A stretch of DNA of 64,000 nucleotides from Neoroseomonas alkaliterrae (GTDB lineage: Bacteria > Pseudomonadota > Alphaproteobacteria > Acetobacterales > Acetobacteraceae): positions 186,001 to 250,000 of the forward strand of contig NZ_JACIJE010000006.1 of NCBI RefSeq assembly GCF_014199195.1, written 5' to 3'. Both the position numbers and the translations under genes were made by a program. Below the pieces are notes generated by a model that was not told the DNA's origin, did not search any database, and saw only the letters and a program-made list of their open reading frames with translations. How positions within the stretch are numbered: the first letter of the stretch is position 1; each line of letters starts with the position of its first letter. Positions 8,849 to 17,608 of the stretch are shown here, one piece after another.

Positions 8849-10363
8849 ATGTCCACGATCGAGGCCCCCCATCGCGCCAAGGCCGACAGGCCGGCGGCCG
8901 CCCCCCCGGCGGCTGCCGACCAGCCGCTCTACGCGACGCGGCAGAAGGTCTATCCGAAGCGCGTCTTCGGCCTGGTGCGCAGCGTCAAATGGGCGGTGCT
9001 CGTCCTCTGCCTCGCGCTCTACTACATCGTGCCCTGGATCCGCTGGGACCGCGGCGAGGGCGTGCCGAACCAGGCCGTCCTCGTGGACATGTGGAATGCG
9101 CGCCTGTTCTTCTTCTGGATCGAGCTCTGGCCGCAGGAGATCTACTTCCTCGCCGGCGCGCTGATCCTCGGCGCCTTCGCCCTTTTCGCCGTCTCCTCGC
9201 TGTTCGGCCGTCTGTGGTGCGGCTTCACCTGCCCGCAGACCGTCTGGACCGACCTCTTCATGTTCGTCGAGCGCTGGATCCAGGGCGACCGCAACGCGCG
9301 CATGAAGCTCGACCAGGGCCCGAGGAACGCCAACTACTGGGTGCGCAAGGGGCTCACGCATCTCGTCTGGCTGCTGATCGCCGCCGCCACGGGCGGGGCC
9401 TGGATCATGTACTTCAACGACGCGCCGACGGTGACGCGGGAGATCCTCACCGGGCAGGCGACGCTGAAGGTCTATTTCTTCTTCGCCCTCTTCTCCGGCT
9501 TCACCTACCTGCTCGCCGGCTGGGCGCGCGAGCAGGTCTGCACCTACATGTGCCCCTGGCCGCGCTTCCAGGCGGCGATGCTCGACGAGAACTCGCTTGT
9601 CGTCACCTACCGCGACTGGCGCGGCGAGCCGCGCGGCAAGGCCAAGGCCGAGGGCGTGGGCGATTGCGTGGACTGCTTCGCCTGCGTCCATGTCTGCCCC
9701 ACCGGCATCGACATCCGCGACGGCCAGCAGCTCGAATGCATCGGCTGCGGCCTGTGCATCGACGCCTGCGACAGCGTGATGGCGAAGCTCGGCCGGCCCA
9801 AGGGGCTCATCGCCTTCGAGACGCTGAAGAACCTCGCCGCCAGCCAGGCGGCGACGGCCGGCATGCCCGCCGGGCCCGAGCGCCATGCCTGCGGCATGAA
9901 GGCGCGCAGCGTGCCGCGCTTCATCCGCCCGCGGACGCTGCTCTATGCCGGCGCGCTGTCGGCGGTCGCACTCGCGATGCTGGGCGCCTTCCTGCTGCGC
10001 TCGACGCTGGACGTGACGGTGCTGCGCGACCGCGCGCCGCTCTTCGTCCGCCTTTCGGACGGCAGCATCCGCAACGCCTACACCATCAAGATCGTCAACA
10101 AGACGCGGGAGGAGGCGCCGCTCGCCCTCGTGCTGCAGGCCCCGCAGGGCTTCGCGCTCAGCGTGCCGGATGCGGCGACGGATCCCGCCGGGCGGCCGCT
10201 GCTCTCGCGCCGGCCGGACGGGATCTCGCAGTATCGCGTCTTCGTCACCGTCCCGCCCGGCCAGCGCCTGCCGGAATCGACGCCGGTGAGCTTCCGCCTT
10301 CTCGATGCCGGCGGCCGTGCCGCGGCCAGCCAGTCGAGCGTCTTCCTGGGACCGCGATCATGA
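8849..10363 (+). CDS. ccoG: cbb3 oxidase accessory iron-sulfur protein CcoG (FixG/RdxA)
   Basis: Membrane ferredoxin-like protein; CcoG has been implicated in cupric reduction that feeds copper into cbb3 oxidase. The 504 residues contain membrane helices, the CGFTCPQTVWTD and CTYMCPWPRFQ segments, and two 4Fe-4S cluster motifs, CVDCFACVHVCP at about 273 and CIGCGLCIDAC at about 297. An Ig-like periplasmic C-terminal domain ends the protein. Its stop overlaps the ccoH start by 4 nt (ATGA). Confidence 0.95.
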   Translation: MSTIEAPHRAKADRPAAAPPAAADQPLYATRQKVYPKRVFGLVRSVKWAVLVLCLALYYIVPWIRWDRGEGVPNQAVLVDMWNARLFFFWIELWPQEIYFLAGALILGAFALFAVSSLFGRLWCGFTCPQTVWTDLFMFVERWIQGDRNARMKLDQGPRNANYWVRKGLTHLVWLLIAAATGGAWIMYFNDAPTVTREILTGQATLKVYFFFALFSGFTYLLAGWAREQVCTYMCPWPRFQAAMLDENSLVVTYRDWRGEPRGKAKAEGVGDCVDCFACVHVCPTGIDIRDGQQLECIGCGLCIDACDSVMAKLGRPKGLIAFETLKNLAASQAATAGMPAGPERHACGMKARSVPRFIRPRTLLYAGALSAVALAMLGAFLLRSTLDVTVLRDRAPLFVRLSDGSIRNAYTIKIVNKTREEAPLALVLQAPQGFALSVPDAATDPAGRPLLSRRPDGISQYRVFVTVPPGQRLPESTPVSFRLLDAGGRAAASQSSVFLGPRS

Positions 10364-10839
10364 GCGCAGCCATGCAGGACCACGACCCGAACCGCAGCCG
10401 CTGGATCCCCTGGGCCTTCGTGGGCGGCATGTCGGTCGTCGTCGCGGTCAATGGGGTGATGGCCTGGCTCGCCATCTCCACCTTCACCGGCGTGACCGTG
10501 CCGCGCTCCTACGAGCGTGGCCGGGGCTACGAGGCGGTGCTTGCGGAGGCGGCGCGGCAGGATGCGCTCGGCTGGACGGCGGAGGTCACGCTCGCCGGCG
10601 GCGCGCTGCGCGTGGTCGCGACCGATCGCGAAGGCCGGCCCGTCCATGGCCGCGTCGAGGGCGTGCTGCTGCGCCCGCTCGAGGGCACCGAGCTTCCGCT
10701 CGCCTTCACGCCGACCGGCGGCGGCCGCTGGGCCGCCGAGGTGCAGCCGCCGCAGCGCGGCCAATGGGAAGCGCGCCTGACGCTGTTCGGCCCGCAGGAG
10801 GCCGCGCTCGACATCCGCCGGCGGGTGATGGTGCCGTGA
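10360..10839 (+). CDS. ccoH: cbb3 oxidase assembly protein CcoH (FixH family)
   Basis: A 159-residue protein with one N-terminal membrane helix (about 16-38) and a periplasmic FixH domain. The signature stretch TVPRSYERGRGYE follows the helix. CcoH is needed for stable assembly of the oxidase. Translation is coupled on both sides: its ATG overlaps the ccoG stop and its TGA overlaps the GTG start of ccoI. Confidence 0.93.
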   Translation: MSAAMQDHDPNRSRWIPWAFVGGMSVVVAVNGVMAWLAISTFTGVTVPRSYERGRGYEAVLAEAARQDALGWTAEVTLAGGALRVVATDREGRPVHGRVEGVLLRPLEGTELPLAFTPTGGGRWAAEVQPPQRGQWEARLTLFGPQEAALDIRRRVMVP

Positions 10840-13178
10840 GCCTGATCGGCCGCGTCCGGCCCGTCGCGACCGCGGCCGTCTCCGCCGGCGCCTGCGCGCA
10901 TTGCGGCGCGCGCCTCGCGCCCGGCCAGGACCGCTTCTGCTGCGCAGGCTGCGAGGGCGCGCACGCCCTCGTCACCGGCCTCGGCCTCGCCTCCTTCTAT
11001 GCGCGCCAGATCACCGAGGCCGGCACGCTGCGCCCGGAAGGCGTGGCCGCGGATCTCGACCTCGCCACCTTCGCCGAACCGCTGCCGGACGGGACGCACC
11101 GGCTGGATCTCGTCGTCTCGGGCCTGACCTGCGGGGCCTGCGTCTGGCTCGTCGAGCAGGCCCTCGCCGCGGAGCCCGACGTGCTCTCGGCGCGCGCCTC
11201 GCTCTCGGCCCGCCGCCTGACGGTCACCTGGCGCGGCGAGGCGGCGCGCGCCACCGAGCTCGGCACGCGCCTCGCGCGCCTGGGCTTCCGCGTCGCGCCC
11301 TGGTCGCCCGCCTGCCTGCGCGCCACGGAGGATGCCGAGGGGCGCGAACTCGTCCGCGCGCTCGGCATCGCCGCCTTCGGCTCGATGAACGTGATGCTCG
11401 TCTCCGTCGCGGTCTGGGTCGGGACGGACATGGGCGAGGCGACGCGCCACGGGCTGCACTGGCTCGCCGCGCTGATCGGCATGCCGGTCGTGCTGATCGC
11501 GGGCATGCCGTTCTACCGCTCGGCATGGTCCGCGATCCGCGCAGGGCGGCCGAGCATGGACCTCGCGGTCTCGCTCGGCGTTCTCGCGACGGCGCTGATG
11601 TCGCTGTCGGAGACCGTGTTCAACGGCCCCTACACCTATTTCGACGGCGCGACGGCGCTGCTCGCCCTGCTGCTCGCGGGCCGCGTGCTCGACCGCGCGG
11701 CGCGGCGCCGGGCGCGGCAATCCGTGGCGGAACTGCTGGCGCTGCAGGAAGGGCTCGTCGCGCGCCTGCTGCCCGATGGCCGCACCGAAACGGTTCCGGT
11801 CGAGCGCATCGCGGCGGGCGAGCGCCTGCTGGTCGCGGCCGGCGAGAGGCTGCGCCTCGACGGCGTGGCGGAGACGCAGACGCTGCTCGACGCCGCGGCG
11901 ACGACGGGCGAGAGCCTGCCCCGCACCTTCCCGCCCGGCGCCGCCCTGCCCGCAGGCGCGGTGAACATGGGCGCGCCCTTCGTGCTCAGCGTGACGGCGG
12001 CGGCGCGGGACGGCTCGCTCGCCGCCATGGCGCGGCTGCTCGAGCGCGCCGAGCAGGCCAAGGGCCGCTTCGTCGCCATCGCCGACCGCGCCTCGCGCTG
12101 GTACGTGCCGGTCGCGCATGCCGTCGCCGCGGGCACCTTCGTGCTGTGGTGGGGCGTGCTCGGTTCCGCCTGGCAGGTGGCGCTCGTCAACGCGGTCTGC
12201 GTGCTGCTGATCACCTGCCCCTGCGCGCTCGCCCTCGCGGTGCCGGCGGTGCAGGTGGTGGCGGTGGGCGCGCTCTTCCGCCGCGGCGTGCTGGTCACCT
12301 CCGCCACCGCGCTCGAGCGCCTCGCCTCGGCCGACCACGCCGTGCTCGACAAGACCGGCACGCTGACCGAGGGCCGGCCGGTGCTGATCCCGGATGCGCA
12401 GGCAGAGCCGGTGCTGCGGCGCGCGGCCTCGCTCGCGCGCGCCTCCCGCCATCCGCTGGCGCAGGCGCTGCTGCGCGCCTGCCCCGATGCGCCGCTCGCC
12501 GAGAATGTGCGCGAGGTGCCGGGACAGGGGCTGGAGAGCGGGACGGCGCGCCTCGGCTCGCCCGCCTTCTGCGGCCTGCCGCCATCGGCCGATGGCATGA
12601 CGCTGGCGTTCCGCGACGGCGCGGCGCCGCCGGTCGTCTTCCGCTTCGCCGACCGCCTGCGGGAGGATGCGCCGGGCGCCGTCCAGGGGCTGAAGGAGCT
12701 CGGCCTCGGCGTCGAACTGCTCTCGGGCGACGGGGAGGGCGCGGTCGCCGCCGTCGCCTGGCAGGCCGGCGTGCCGGAATGGCGGTCCGGCGCCGGCCCC
12801 GCGGCCAAGGCCGAGCGCATCGCCGCGCTCAGGGCGGCGGGCCGCCGGCCGCTGATGGTGGGCGACGGCATCAACGACGCCGCCGCGCTCGCCGCCGCCC
12901 ATGTCTCGGCGAGCCCGGCCGGCGCGACAGACCTCGCGCAGACCGCCTCAGACCTCGTGCTGCAGCGCGAGGGCCTTGGCAGCCTGCCGGCCGCGATCCG
13001 CATCGCGCGCCGCGCCCAGGCGATCGCGCGGCAGAACATCGGCTTCTCCCTGGTGTACAACGTGCTCGCGGTGCCGATGGCGGTGGCCGGGCTCGTCACG
13101 CCGCTGATCGCGGCGGTGGTGATGGCCTCCTCCTCCCTCGTCGTCGTGCTCAACGCGCTGCGCGCGGGGAAGGAGTGA
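10836..13178 (+). CDS. ccoI: Copper-exporting P1B-type ATPase CcoI (FixI)
   Basis: P-type ATPase that moves Cu(I) out of the cytoplasm for insertion into CcoN. The 780-residue protein starts at the GTG at 10836, within the ccoH stop. In order it has an N-terminal Cys-rich module (CAHCGARL and FCCAGCEGAH), a heavy-metal-associated domain with GLTCGACVWL, eight membrane helices with the CPC metal site at about 461, the phosphorylation motif DKTGTLTEG at about 505, and GDGINDAAAL at about 676. This is the usual CcoI architecture. Confidence 0.95.
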   Translation: MSLIGRVRPVATAAVSAGACAHCGARLAPGQDRFCCAGCEGAHALVTGLGLASFYARQITEAGTLRPEGVAADLDLATFAEPLPDGTHRLDLVVSGLTCGACVWLVEQALAAEPDVLSARASLSARRLTVTWRGEAARATELGTRLARLGFRVAPWSPACLRATEDAEGRELVRALGIAAFGSMNVMLVSVAVWVGTDMGEATRHGLHWLAALIGMPVVLIAGMPFYRSAWSAIRAGRPSMDLAVSLGVLATALMSLSETVFNGPYTYFDGATALLALLLAGRVLDRAARRRARQSVAELLALQEGLVARLLPDGRTETVPVERIAAGERLLVAAGERLRLDGVAETQTLLDAAATTGESLPRTFPPGAALPAGAVNMGAPFVLSVTAAARDGSLAAMARLLERAEQAKGRFVAIADRASRWYVPVAHAVAAGTFVLWWGVLGSAWQVALVNAVCVLLITCPCALALAVPAVQVVAVGALFRRGVLVTSATALERLASADHAVLDKTGTLTEGRPVLIPDAQAEPVLRRAASLARASRHPLAQALLRACPDAPLAENVREVPGQGLESGTARLGSPAFCGLPPSADGMTLAFRDGAAPPVVFRFADRLREDAPGAVQGLKELGLGVELLSGDGEGAVAAVAWQAGVPEWRSGAGPAAKAERIAALRAAGRRPLMVGDGINDAAALAAAHVSASPAGATDLAQTASDLVLQREGLGSLPAAIRIARRAQAIARQNIGFSLVYNVLAVPMAVAGLVTPLIAAVVMASSSLVVVLNALRAGKE

Positions 13179-13181
13179 GCG

Positions 13182-13343
13182 ATGGACAGCCTGCTGCTGC
13201 TGATCCCGGTTTCCCTGTTCCTGGGCTTCCTCGGCCTCGTCGGCTTCCTCTGGGCGCTGCGTTCGCGCCAGTACGAGGATCTCGACGGCGCCGCCTCCCG
13301 CATCCTTTTCGACGACAAACCCCGCAAGGAGACGCCGCAATGA
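13182..13343 (+). CDS. ccoS: cbb3 oxidase maturation protein CcoS
   Basis: A 53-residue single-span protein. A hydrophobic N-terminus (LLLLIPVSLFLGFLGLVGFL) is followed by the CcoS signature RQYEDLDGAASRILFD. CcoS is required for cofactor insertion into cbb3 oxidase. The ATG is 3 nt after the ccoI stop, and the final TGA overlaps the next start (ATGA). Confidence 0.93.
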   Translation: MDSLLLLIPVSLFLGFLGLVGFLWALRSRQYEDLDGAASRILFDDKPRKETPQ

Positions 13344-13525
13344 GCGCAAACCGCGTGTTCTTCATGGTGCTGTACGGCCTGCTCGCGCTGCTCGGCGTGA
13401 TCCTGGCCGCGGCGGCGCGCGATGTCGGCATCTCGCTCTTCGGCTGGGGCCTCGTCGCCTTCGGCGTGCTGAACGCGTTCAACACCATCAAGGTGCATTT
13501 CGACGAGGCCGAAGGCCGCCACTGA
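13340..13525 (+). CDS. Small membrane protein ending the cco operon
   Basis: A 61-residue protein of unknown function. It has two hydrophobic segments (about 6-24 and 30-47) joined by a short Arg-Asp turn, and a short acidic C-terminus (HFDEAEGRH). Its ATG overlaps the ccoS stop codon, so it is made from the cbb3 operon by coupled translation. A role in oxidase assembly or stability is suggested only by this linkage. I do not recognise a named family. Confidence 0.8.
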   Translation: MSANRVFFMVLYGLLALLGVILAAAARDVGISLFGWGLVAFGVLNAFNTIKVHFDEAEGRH

Positions 13526-13549
13526 CGCGCGGGCCCCGGCCCCGCGCGC

Positions 13550-14002
13550 TCAGGGCACCGGCGAGAGCACGCGCTTCAGGCAGCGCAGCGTGAAGGCCGT
13601 GCGCGTGTGGCGCACGCCGGGCAGACGATAGATCTTCTCGCGCAGCAGGCGTTCATAGTCGGCGGTGCCGCCGACCGCGGCCTTCAGCACGTAGTCGTAT
13701 TCGCCGGTCACGAGCCAGCATTCCAGCACCTCGGGCATCGCCGCCACCGCCTCCTCGAAGCGGCGCAGATGCTCGTCGTCGTGGCGTTCCATCATCACCT
13801 CGACGAAGACCGTCTCGGGCAGGCCGAGCGCGGCCTGGTCGAGCAGCGCGTGATAGCCCTGGATCACCCCGGACTGCTCCAGGCGCTTCACGCGCGTCCA
13901 GCAGGGGGAGGGGGAGAGGCCCACCTCCTCGGCCAGTTCGGCATTGGTCAGGCGCGCCCGGCGGGCGAGGGCGCGGAGGATGCGGCGGTCGGTGGCGTCC
14001 AT
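13550..14002 (-). CDS. Lrp/AsnC family transcriptional regulator
   Basis: A 150-residue regulator of normal length: an N-terminal winged helix-turn-helix (DATDRRILRALARRARL, then LAEEVGLSPSPCWTRVKRLE) and a C-terminal RAM ligand-binding domain with VTGEYDYVLK. The ATG at 14002 gives the standard N-terminus; the frame is open 12 codons further up. It is divergent from the indolepyruvate oxidoreductase gene, the usual arrangement for an Lrp-type local regulator answering to an amino acid. That makes the neighbour its likely target, which is inference. Confidence 0.93.
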   Translation of the reverse strand: MDATDRRILRALARRARLTNAELAEEVGLSPSPCWTRVKRLEQSGVIQGYHALLDQAALGLPETVFVEVMMERHDDEHLRRFEEAVAAMPEVLECWLVTGEYDYVLKAAVGGTADYERLLREKIYRLPGVRHTRTAFTLRCLKRVLSPVP

Positions 14003-14007
14003 GGCGG

Positions 14008-14024
14008 AAGGATGTTCCGTCCTT
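14008..14024. promoter_or_regulatory. Possible Lrp operator in the divergent promoter region
   Basis: AAGGA-N7-TCCTT forms a short palindrome 6 nt upstream of the lrp-type start, facing the indolepyruvate oxidoreductase gene. The spacing and position suit autoregulation, but the arms are only 5 bp, so this is tentative. Confidence 0.25.
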
Positions 14025-14112
14025 TCGGCGCCGCACAACAGGAATCGGAAGAAAACGCCGCGAAACCCGGCCCATCATCCCGCCATTGGCAGATGCGCGA
14101 GGGACGCCCAAC

Positions 14113-17100
14113 ATGACCGCCATGGGCAGCATCATCCGGCCGGAGGCCACGCTCGAGGAACGCTGGGACGCCACGGGCGGGCCGGTGCTGCTCACCGGCA
14201 CCCAGGCGCTGGTCCGCCTGCCCATGCTGCGGCGGGAGATGGACGCCGCGCTCGGCTGGAACACCGGCGGCTTCATCTCGGGCTATCGCGGCTCCCCCCT
14301 CGGCGGCTTCGACCGCGAGCTCGCCCGCCAGCAGAAGCGCCTCGCCGCCCATGGCGTCGTCTTCCAGCCCGGGCTGAACGAGGATCTGGCGGCGACCGCG
14401 GTATGGGGCTCGCAGCAGGTCGGGCTCTATCCGGGGGCGAAGGTCGAGGGCGTCTTCGGCATCTGGTACGGCAAGGGCCCGGGCGTCGATCGCTCGGGCG
14501 ACGTGCTGCGCCATGCCAACTGCGCCGGCACCGCGCCGCGCGGCGGCGTGCTGGCGCTGGCGGGCGACGATCCCTCCTCGAAATCCTCCACCATCACCTC
14601 GGGCTGCGAATACGCCTTCATGGATGCCGAGATCCCGGTGCTCGACCCCGCCGATGTGGGGGAGGTGCTGGAATTCGGCCTCAAGGGCATCGCGCTCTCG
14701 CGCTTCTCGGGCCTCTGGGTCGGCATGAAATGCGTTGCCGACACCATGGATGCCTCGATGACGGTGCTGCTCGATCCCGCGCGCTACGCGACGCGCGATC
14801 CGCAGGGCCTGCCCATGCCCCCGGGCGGGCTGCATATCCGCGCCGGCGACGGCCCGCTGCCCCAGGAGGAGCGGCTGCGCCACTTCAAGCTGCCGGCCGC
14901 CATCGCCTTCGCCCGCGCGAACGGGTTCGACCGCATCCTGCTCGATGCGCCGGAGGCGCGCTTCGGCATCGCCGTGCGAGGCAAGGCCTTTGCCGTGCTG
15001 CGCCAGGCGATGGAGGAGGCGGGCATCACCGACGCGATGGCCCGCGCGCATGGGCTGCGGATCTGGAAGGTCGGCCTCGCCTGGCCGCTGGATGCCGAGG
15101 CGGCGCAGGCCTTCGCGCAGGGTCTCGAGGAGATCCTCGTCGTCGAGGACCGGCGCCCGCTGCTCGAATGGCAGCTCCGCGACGCGCTGTTCCACGCCCC
15201 CGCGCGCCCGCGCATCACCGGCAAGCGGGATGAGAACGGCCGCCCGCTGCTGTCGGACCTGACGGAACTCGATGCCGGGCAGATCCTGCGCGCGCTCGCC
15301 GCCCGCCTGCCGCCGGCGCTGCGGACGGAGCGCCTTGCCGCGCGCATCGCGGAGCTCGACGCGCTCGCCGCCGCGCAGGAGCCGCCGCTGCACATGCGGG
15401 ACCCGTATTTCTGCCCCGGCTGCCCGCACAACACCTCGACCCGCGTGCCCGAGGGCTCGCGCGCGCTCGCCGGCATCGGCTGCCACTACCTCGCGCGCTT
15501 CATGGACCGCAACTCGGACGCCTTCACCCAGATGGGCGGGGAGGGGATTCCCTGGATCGGCCAGGCGCCCTTCACCTCCGAGGCGCATGTCTTCGCCAAT
15601 ATCGGCGACGGCACCTGGGGGCATTCCGGTTCGCTGACCGTGCGCTTCGCCGTCGCGGCGAAGGCCGACATGACCTTCAAGATCCTCGTCAACGGCGCGG
15701 TCGCCATGACCGGCGGCCAGACGCCCGAGGGCGAGATCGACGTCCCGCACATCGCCGCGCAGCTTCGCGCCGAGGGCGTGCGGCGCATTGCCATCGTCTC
15801 CGACGATCCGGACCGGCACCGGGGCGACCCGCTGATCCCCGCCGACGCCACCTTCCACCACCGCTCCGAACTCGATGCCGTGCAGCGGGAGATGCGCGGC
15901 CTCAAGGGCGTCACGGCGATCATCTACGACCAGGAATGCGCCACCGAGCGGCGCCGCAAGCGCAAGCGGGATCTCGCACCGAAGGCCGAGCGGCGCGTCG
16001 TCATCAATCCGCGCGTCTGCGAGGACTGCGGTGACTGCTCGCGCGTCTCGAACTGCCTCGCGGTCGAGCCGGTCGAGACCGAGTTCGGCCGCAAGCGCCG
16101 CATCGACCAGTCCGCCTGCAACCAGGATTATTCCTGCGTGCAGGGCTTCTGCCCCTCCTTCGTCACGCTGCTCGGCGCGACGCCGGCCGAGCATCACGTC
16201 GCCGCCTCGGGCGCCGCGCCGCCCGAGCCCAGGCGCCCCGAGGTGCAGGGCGAGGCGTGGAACCTTCTGATGGCCGGCGTGGGCGGGCAGGGCGTCTCCT
16301 CGCTCGCGGCCATCCTCGCGCAGGCGGCGCATCTCGAAGGACGGCCGGTGCGGAGCCTCGATTTCCTCGGCCTCGCGCAGAAGGGCGGCGGCGTCTATGC
16401 GCAGCTGCGCATCGGCGCGCCGGGCGCGGCGCCGGAGAGCATCGCAGGCGCGCGCATCGGCGCCGGGTCCGCCGACCTGCTGATCGCCGCCGACATGGTG
16501 GTGGCCCATGGCCGCACGGCGCGGCCGCTGCTCGGGCCGGATCGCACGGTGGCGGTGGTGAATGCGGACCTCGCGCCCACGGCGCAGTTCGTGAAGGACA
16601 CCGGGACGCGCTACCGGGCGGCGGAGATGCTGGAAAGCATCCGCCAGGCCTGCCGGCAGACCATCGCGCTGCCCGGGGCGACGCGGGTCGCCGACGAGCT
16701 GGGCGACGCGGTCTATCTGAACGTCTTCCTGCTCGGCATCGCCTATCAGCGCGGGCTGGTCCCGCTGTCGGCGGAGGCGATCGAACGCGCGCTGGAGCTC
16801 AACGGCGCGCAGGTGGCGCTGAACAAGGAGGCCTTCGCCCGCGGCCGCGCCGCCGCGCTCGAGGATCTGCGCCCGCCGGCGCCGGCTGCCGAGACGCTGG
16901 ATGCGCTCATCACCCGCCGCGTGGCCGACCTCACGGCCTATCAGAATGCGCGCTATGCGCGGGACTATGCCGCCTTCGTCGCGCGGGTGCGCGCCGCCGA
17001 GGCCGCCGCGCGGCCGGGCGAGGAGCGGCTTGCGCGCGCCGTCGCGGTGCAGCTGCATCGCCTGATGGCCTACAAGGACGAGTACGAGGTGGCGCGCCTG

Positions 17101-17505
17101 CACAGCCTGCCGGAATGGAAGCAGGCGCTGGCGCATGGCTTCACCGGCACGCGCGCGGTGGAGATGCACCTCGCGCCACCTGCGCTCGGCCAGGCGAAGC
17201 GCCGCTTCGGGCCGTGGATGTTCCGCGCCATGGGCTGGCTGCGCCACGGCAAGGTGCTGCGGGGCACGGTGCTCGACCCCTTCGGTCGCACGGAGGAGCG
17301 CCGCATGGAGCGCGCGCTGCCGGGCGAGTTCCGCGCGGGCATCGAGCGCTTCCTCGCCGCGCTGCCGGCCTCGCACGCCATGGCCTGCGACTGGGCCGAG
17401 GCCTGGGCCGGCGTGAAGGGCTTCGGCCCCATCAAGGCCCGCAACCTCGCCGCCGTGCGCGCAAGCCTCGCGCGCATCGAGGCGCCCGCCCTGGCCGCGG
17501 AATAG
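14113..17505 (+). CDS. Fused indolepyruvate:ferredoxin oxidoreductase
   Basis: A 1130-residue single-chain enzyme that oxidatively decarboxylates aryl- or branched-chain 2-oxoacids made by transamination to acyl-CoA, reducing ferredoxin. In order it has a pyrimidine-binding/transketolase-type domain (FISGYRGSPLGGFD), a thiamine-diphosphate domain with GDGTWGHSGS at about 497, a Cys-rich 4Fe-4S-like region starting CEDCGDCSRVSNC at about 636, and a gamma domain with GVGGQGVSS at about 722. The ATG at 14113 is preceded by GAGGGA at a good distance. It faces an Lrp-type regulator and precedes an isobutyryl-CoA dehydrogenase, pointing to amino acid catabolism. Confidence 0.93.
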   Translation: MTAMGSIIRPEATLEERWDATGGPVLLTGTQALVRLPMLRREMDAALGWNTGGFISGYRGSPLGGFDRELARQQKRLAAHGVVFQPGLNEDLAATAVWGSQQVGLYPGAKVEGVFGIWYGKGPGVDRSGDVLRHANCAGTAPRGGVLALAGDDPSSKSSTITSGCEYAFMDAEIPVLDPADVGEVLEFGLKGIALSRFSGLWVGMKCVADTMDASMTVLLDPARYATRDPQGLPMPPGGLHIRAGDGPLPQEERLRHFKLPAAIAFARANGFDRILLDAPEARFGIAVRGKAFAVLRQAMEEAGITDAMARAHGLRIWKVGLAWPLDAEAAQAFAQGLEEILVVEDRRPLLEWQLRDALFHAPARPRITGKRDENGRPLLSDLTELDAGQILRALAARLPPALRTERLAARIAELDALAAAQEPPLHMRDPYFCPGCPHNTSTRVPEGSRALAGIGCHYLARFMDRNSDAFTQMGGEGIPWIGQAPFTSEAHVFANIGDGTWGHSGSLTVRFAVAAKADMTFKILVNGAVAMTGGQTPEGEIDVPHIAAQLRAEGVRRIAIVSDDPDRHRGDPLIPADATFHHRSELDAVQREMRGLKGVTAIIYDQECATERRRKRKRDLAPKAERRVVINPRVCEDCGDCSRVSNCLAVEPVETEFGRKRRIDQSACNQDYSCVQGFCPSFVTLLGATPAEHHVAASGAAPPEPRRPEVQGEAWNLLMAGVGGQGVSSLAAILAQAAHLEGRPVRSLDFLGLAQKGGGVYAQLRIGAPGAAPESIAGARIGAGSADLLIAADMVVAHGRTARPLLGPDRTVAVVNADLAPTAQFVKDTGTRYRAAEMLESIRQACRQTIALPGATRVADELGDAVYLNVFLLGIAYQRGLVPLSAEAIERALELNGAQVALNKEAFARGRAAALEDLRPPAPAAETLDALITRRVADLTAYQNARYARDYAAFVARVRAAEAAARPGEERLARAVAVQLHRLMAYKDEYEVARLHSLPEWKQALAHGFTGTRAVEMHLAPPALGQAKRRFGPWMFRAMGWLRHGKVLRGTVLDPFGRTEERRMERALPGEFRAGIERFLAALPASHAMACDWAEAWAGVKGFGPIKARNLAAVRASLARIEAPALAAE

Positions 17506-17551
17506 CGCGCCCGCCGCCATCATCCCGTTGCCAGAGAAGGTTGAGGGGGGC

Positions 17552-17581
17552 GCGGGGGGAGAAGTTCCCTTCTCCCCCCGC
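17552..17581. other. 13-bp perfect hairpin between two catabolic genes
   Basis: GCGGGGGGAGAAG (17552-17564) and its exact complement (17569-17581) enclose a TTCC loop. There is no T-run after it. It lies 28 nt before the acyl-CoA dehydrogenase start, so it may attenuate or protect mRNA rather than end it, or terminate from the upstream gene. Confidence 0.6.
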
Positions 17582-17608
17582 TATCCTTCGCCGCGAGGGA
17601 GACCCGCC

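Noticed and set aside
5506..8880. A 1124-codon minus-strand frame opposite ccoN-ccoP
   Set aside because: It is Arg/His/Asp/Val-rich shadow sequence opposite four recognised genes and has no motif or ribosome site.
13948..17523. A 1191-codon open frame on the minus strand opposite the indolepyruvate oxidoreductase
   Set aside because: It is the antisense frame of a clearly recognised enzyme. Long shadow frames are expected when nearly all third codon positions are G or C. No domain motif is visible in it.
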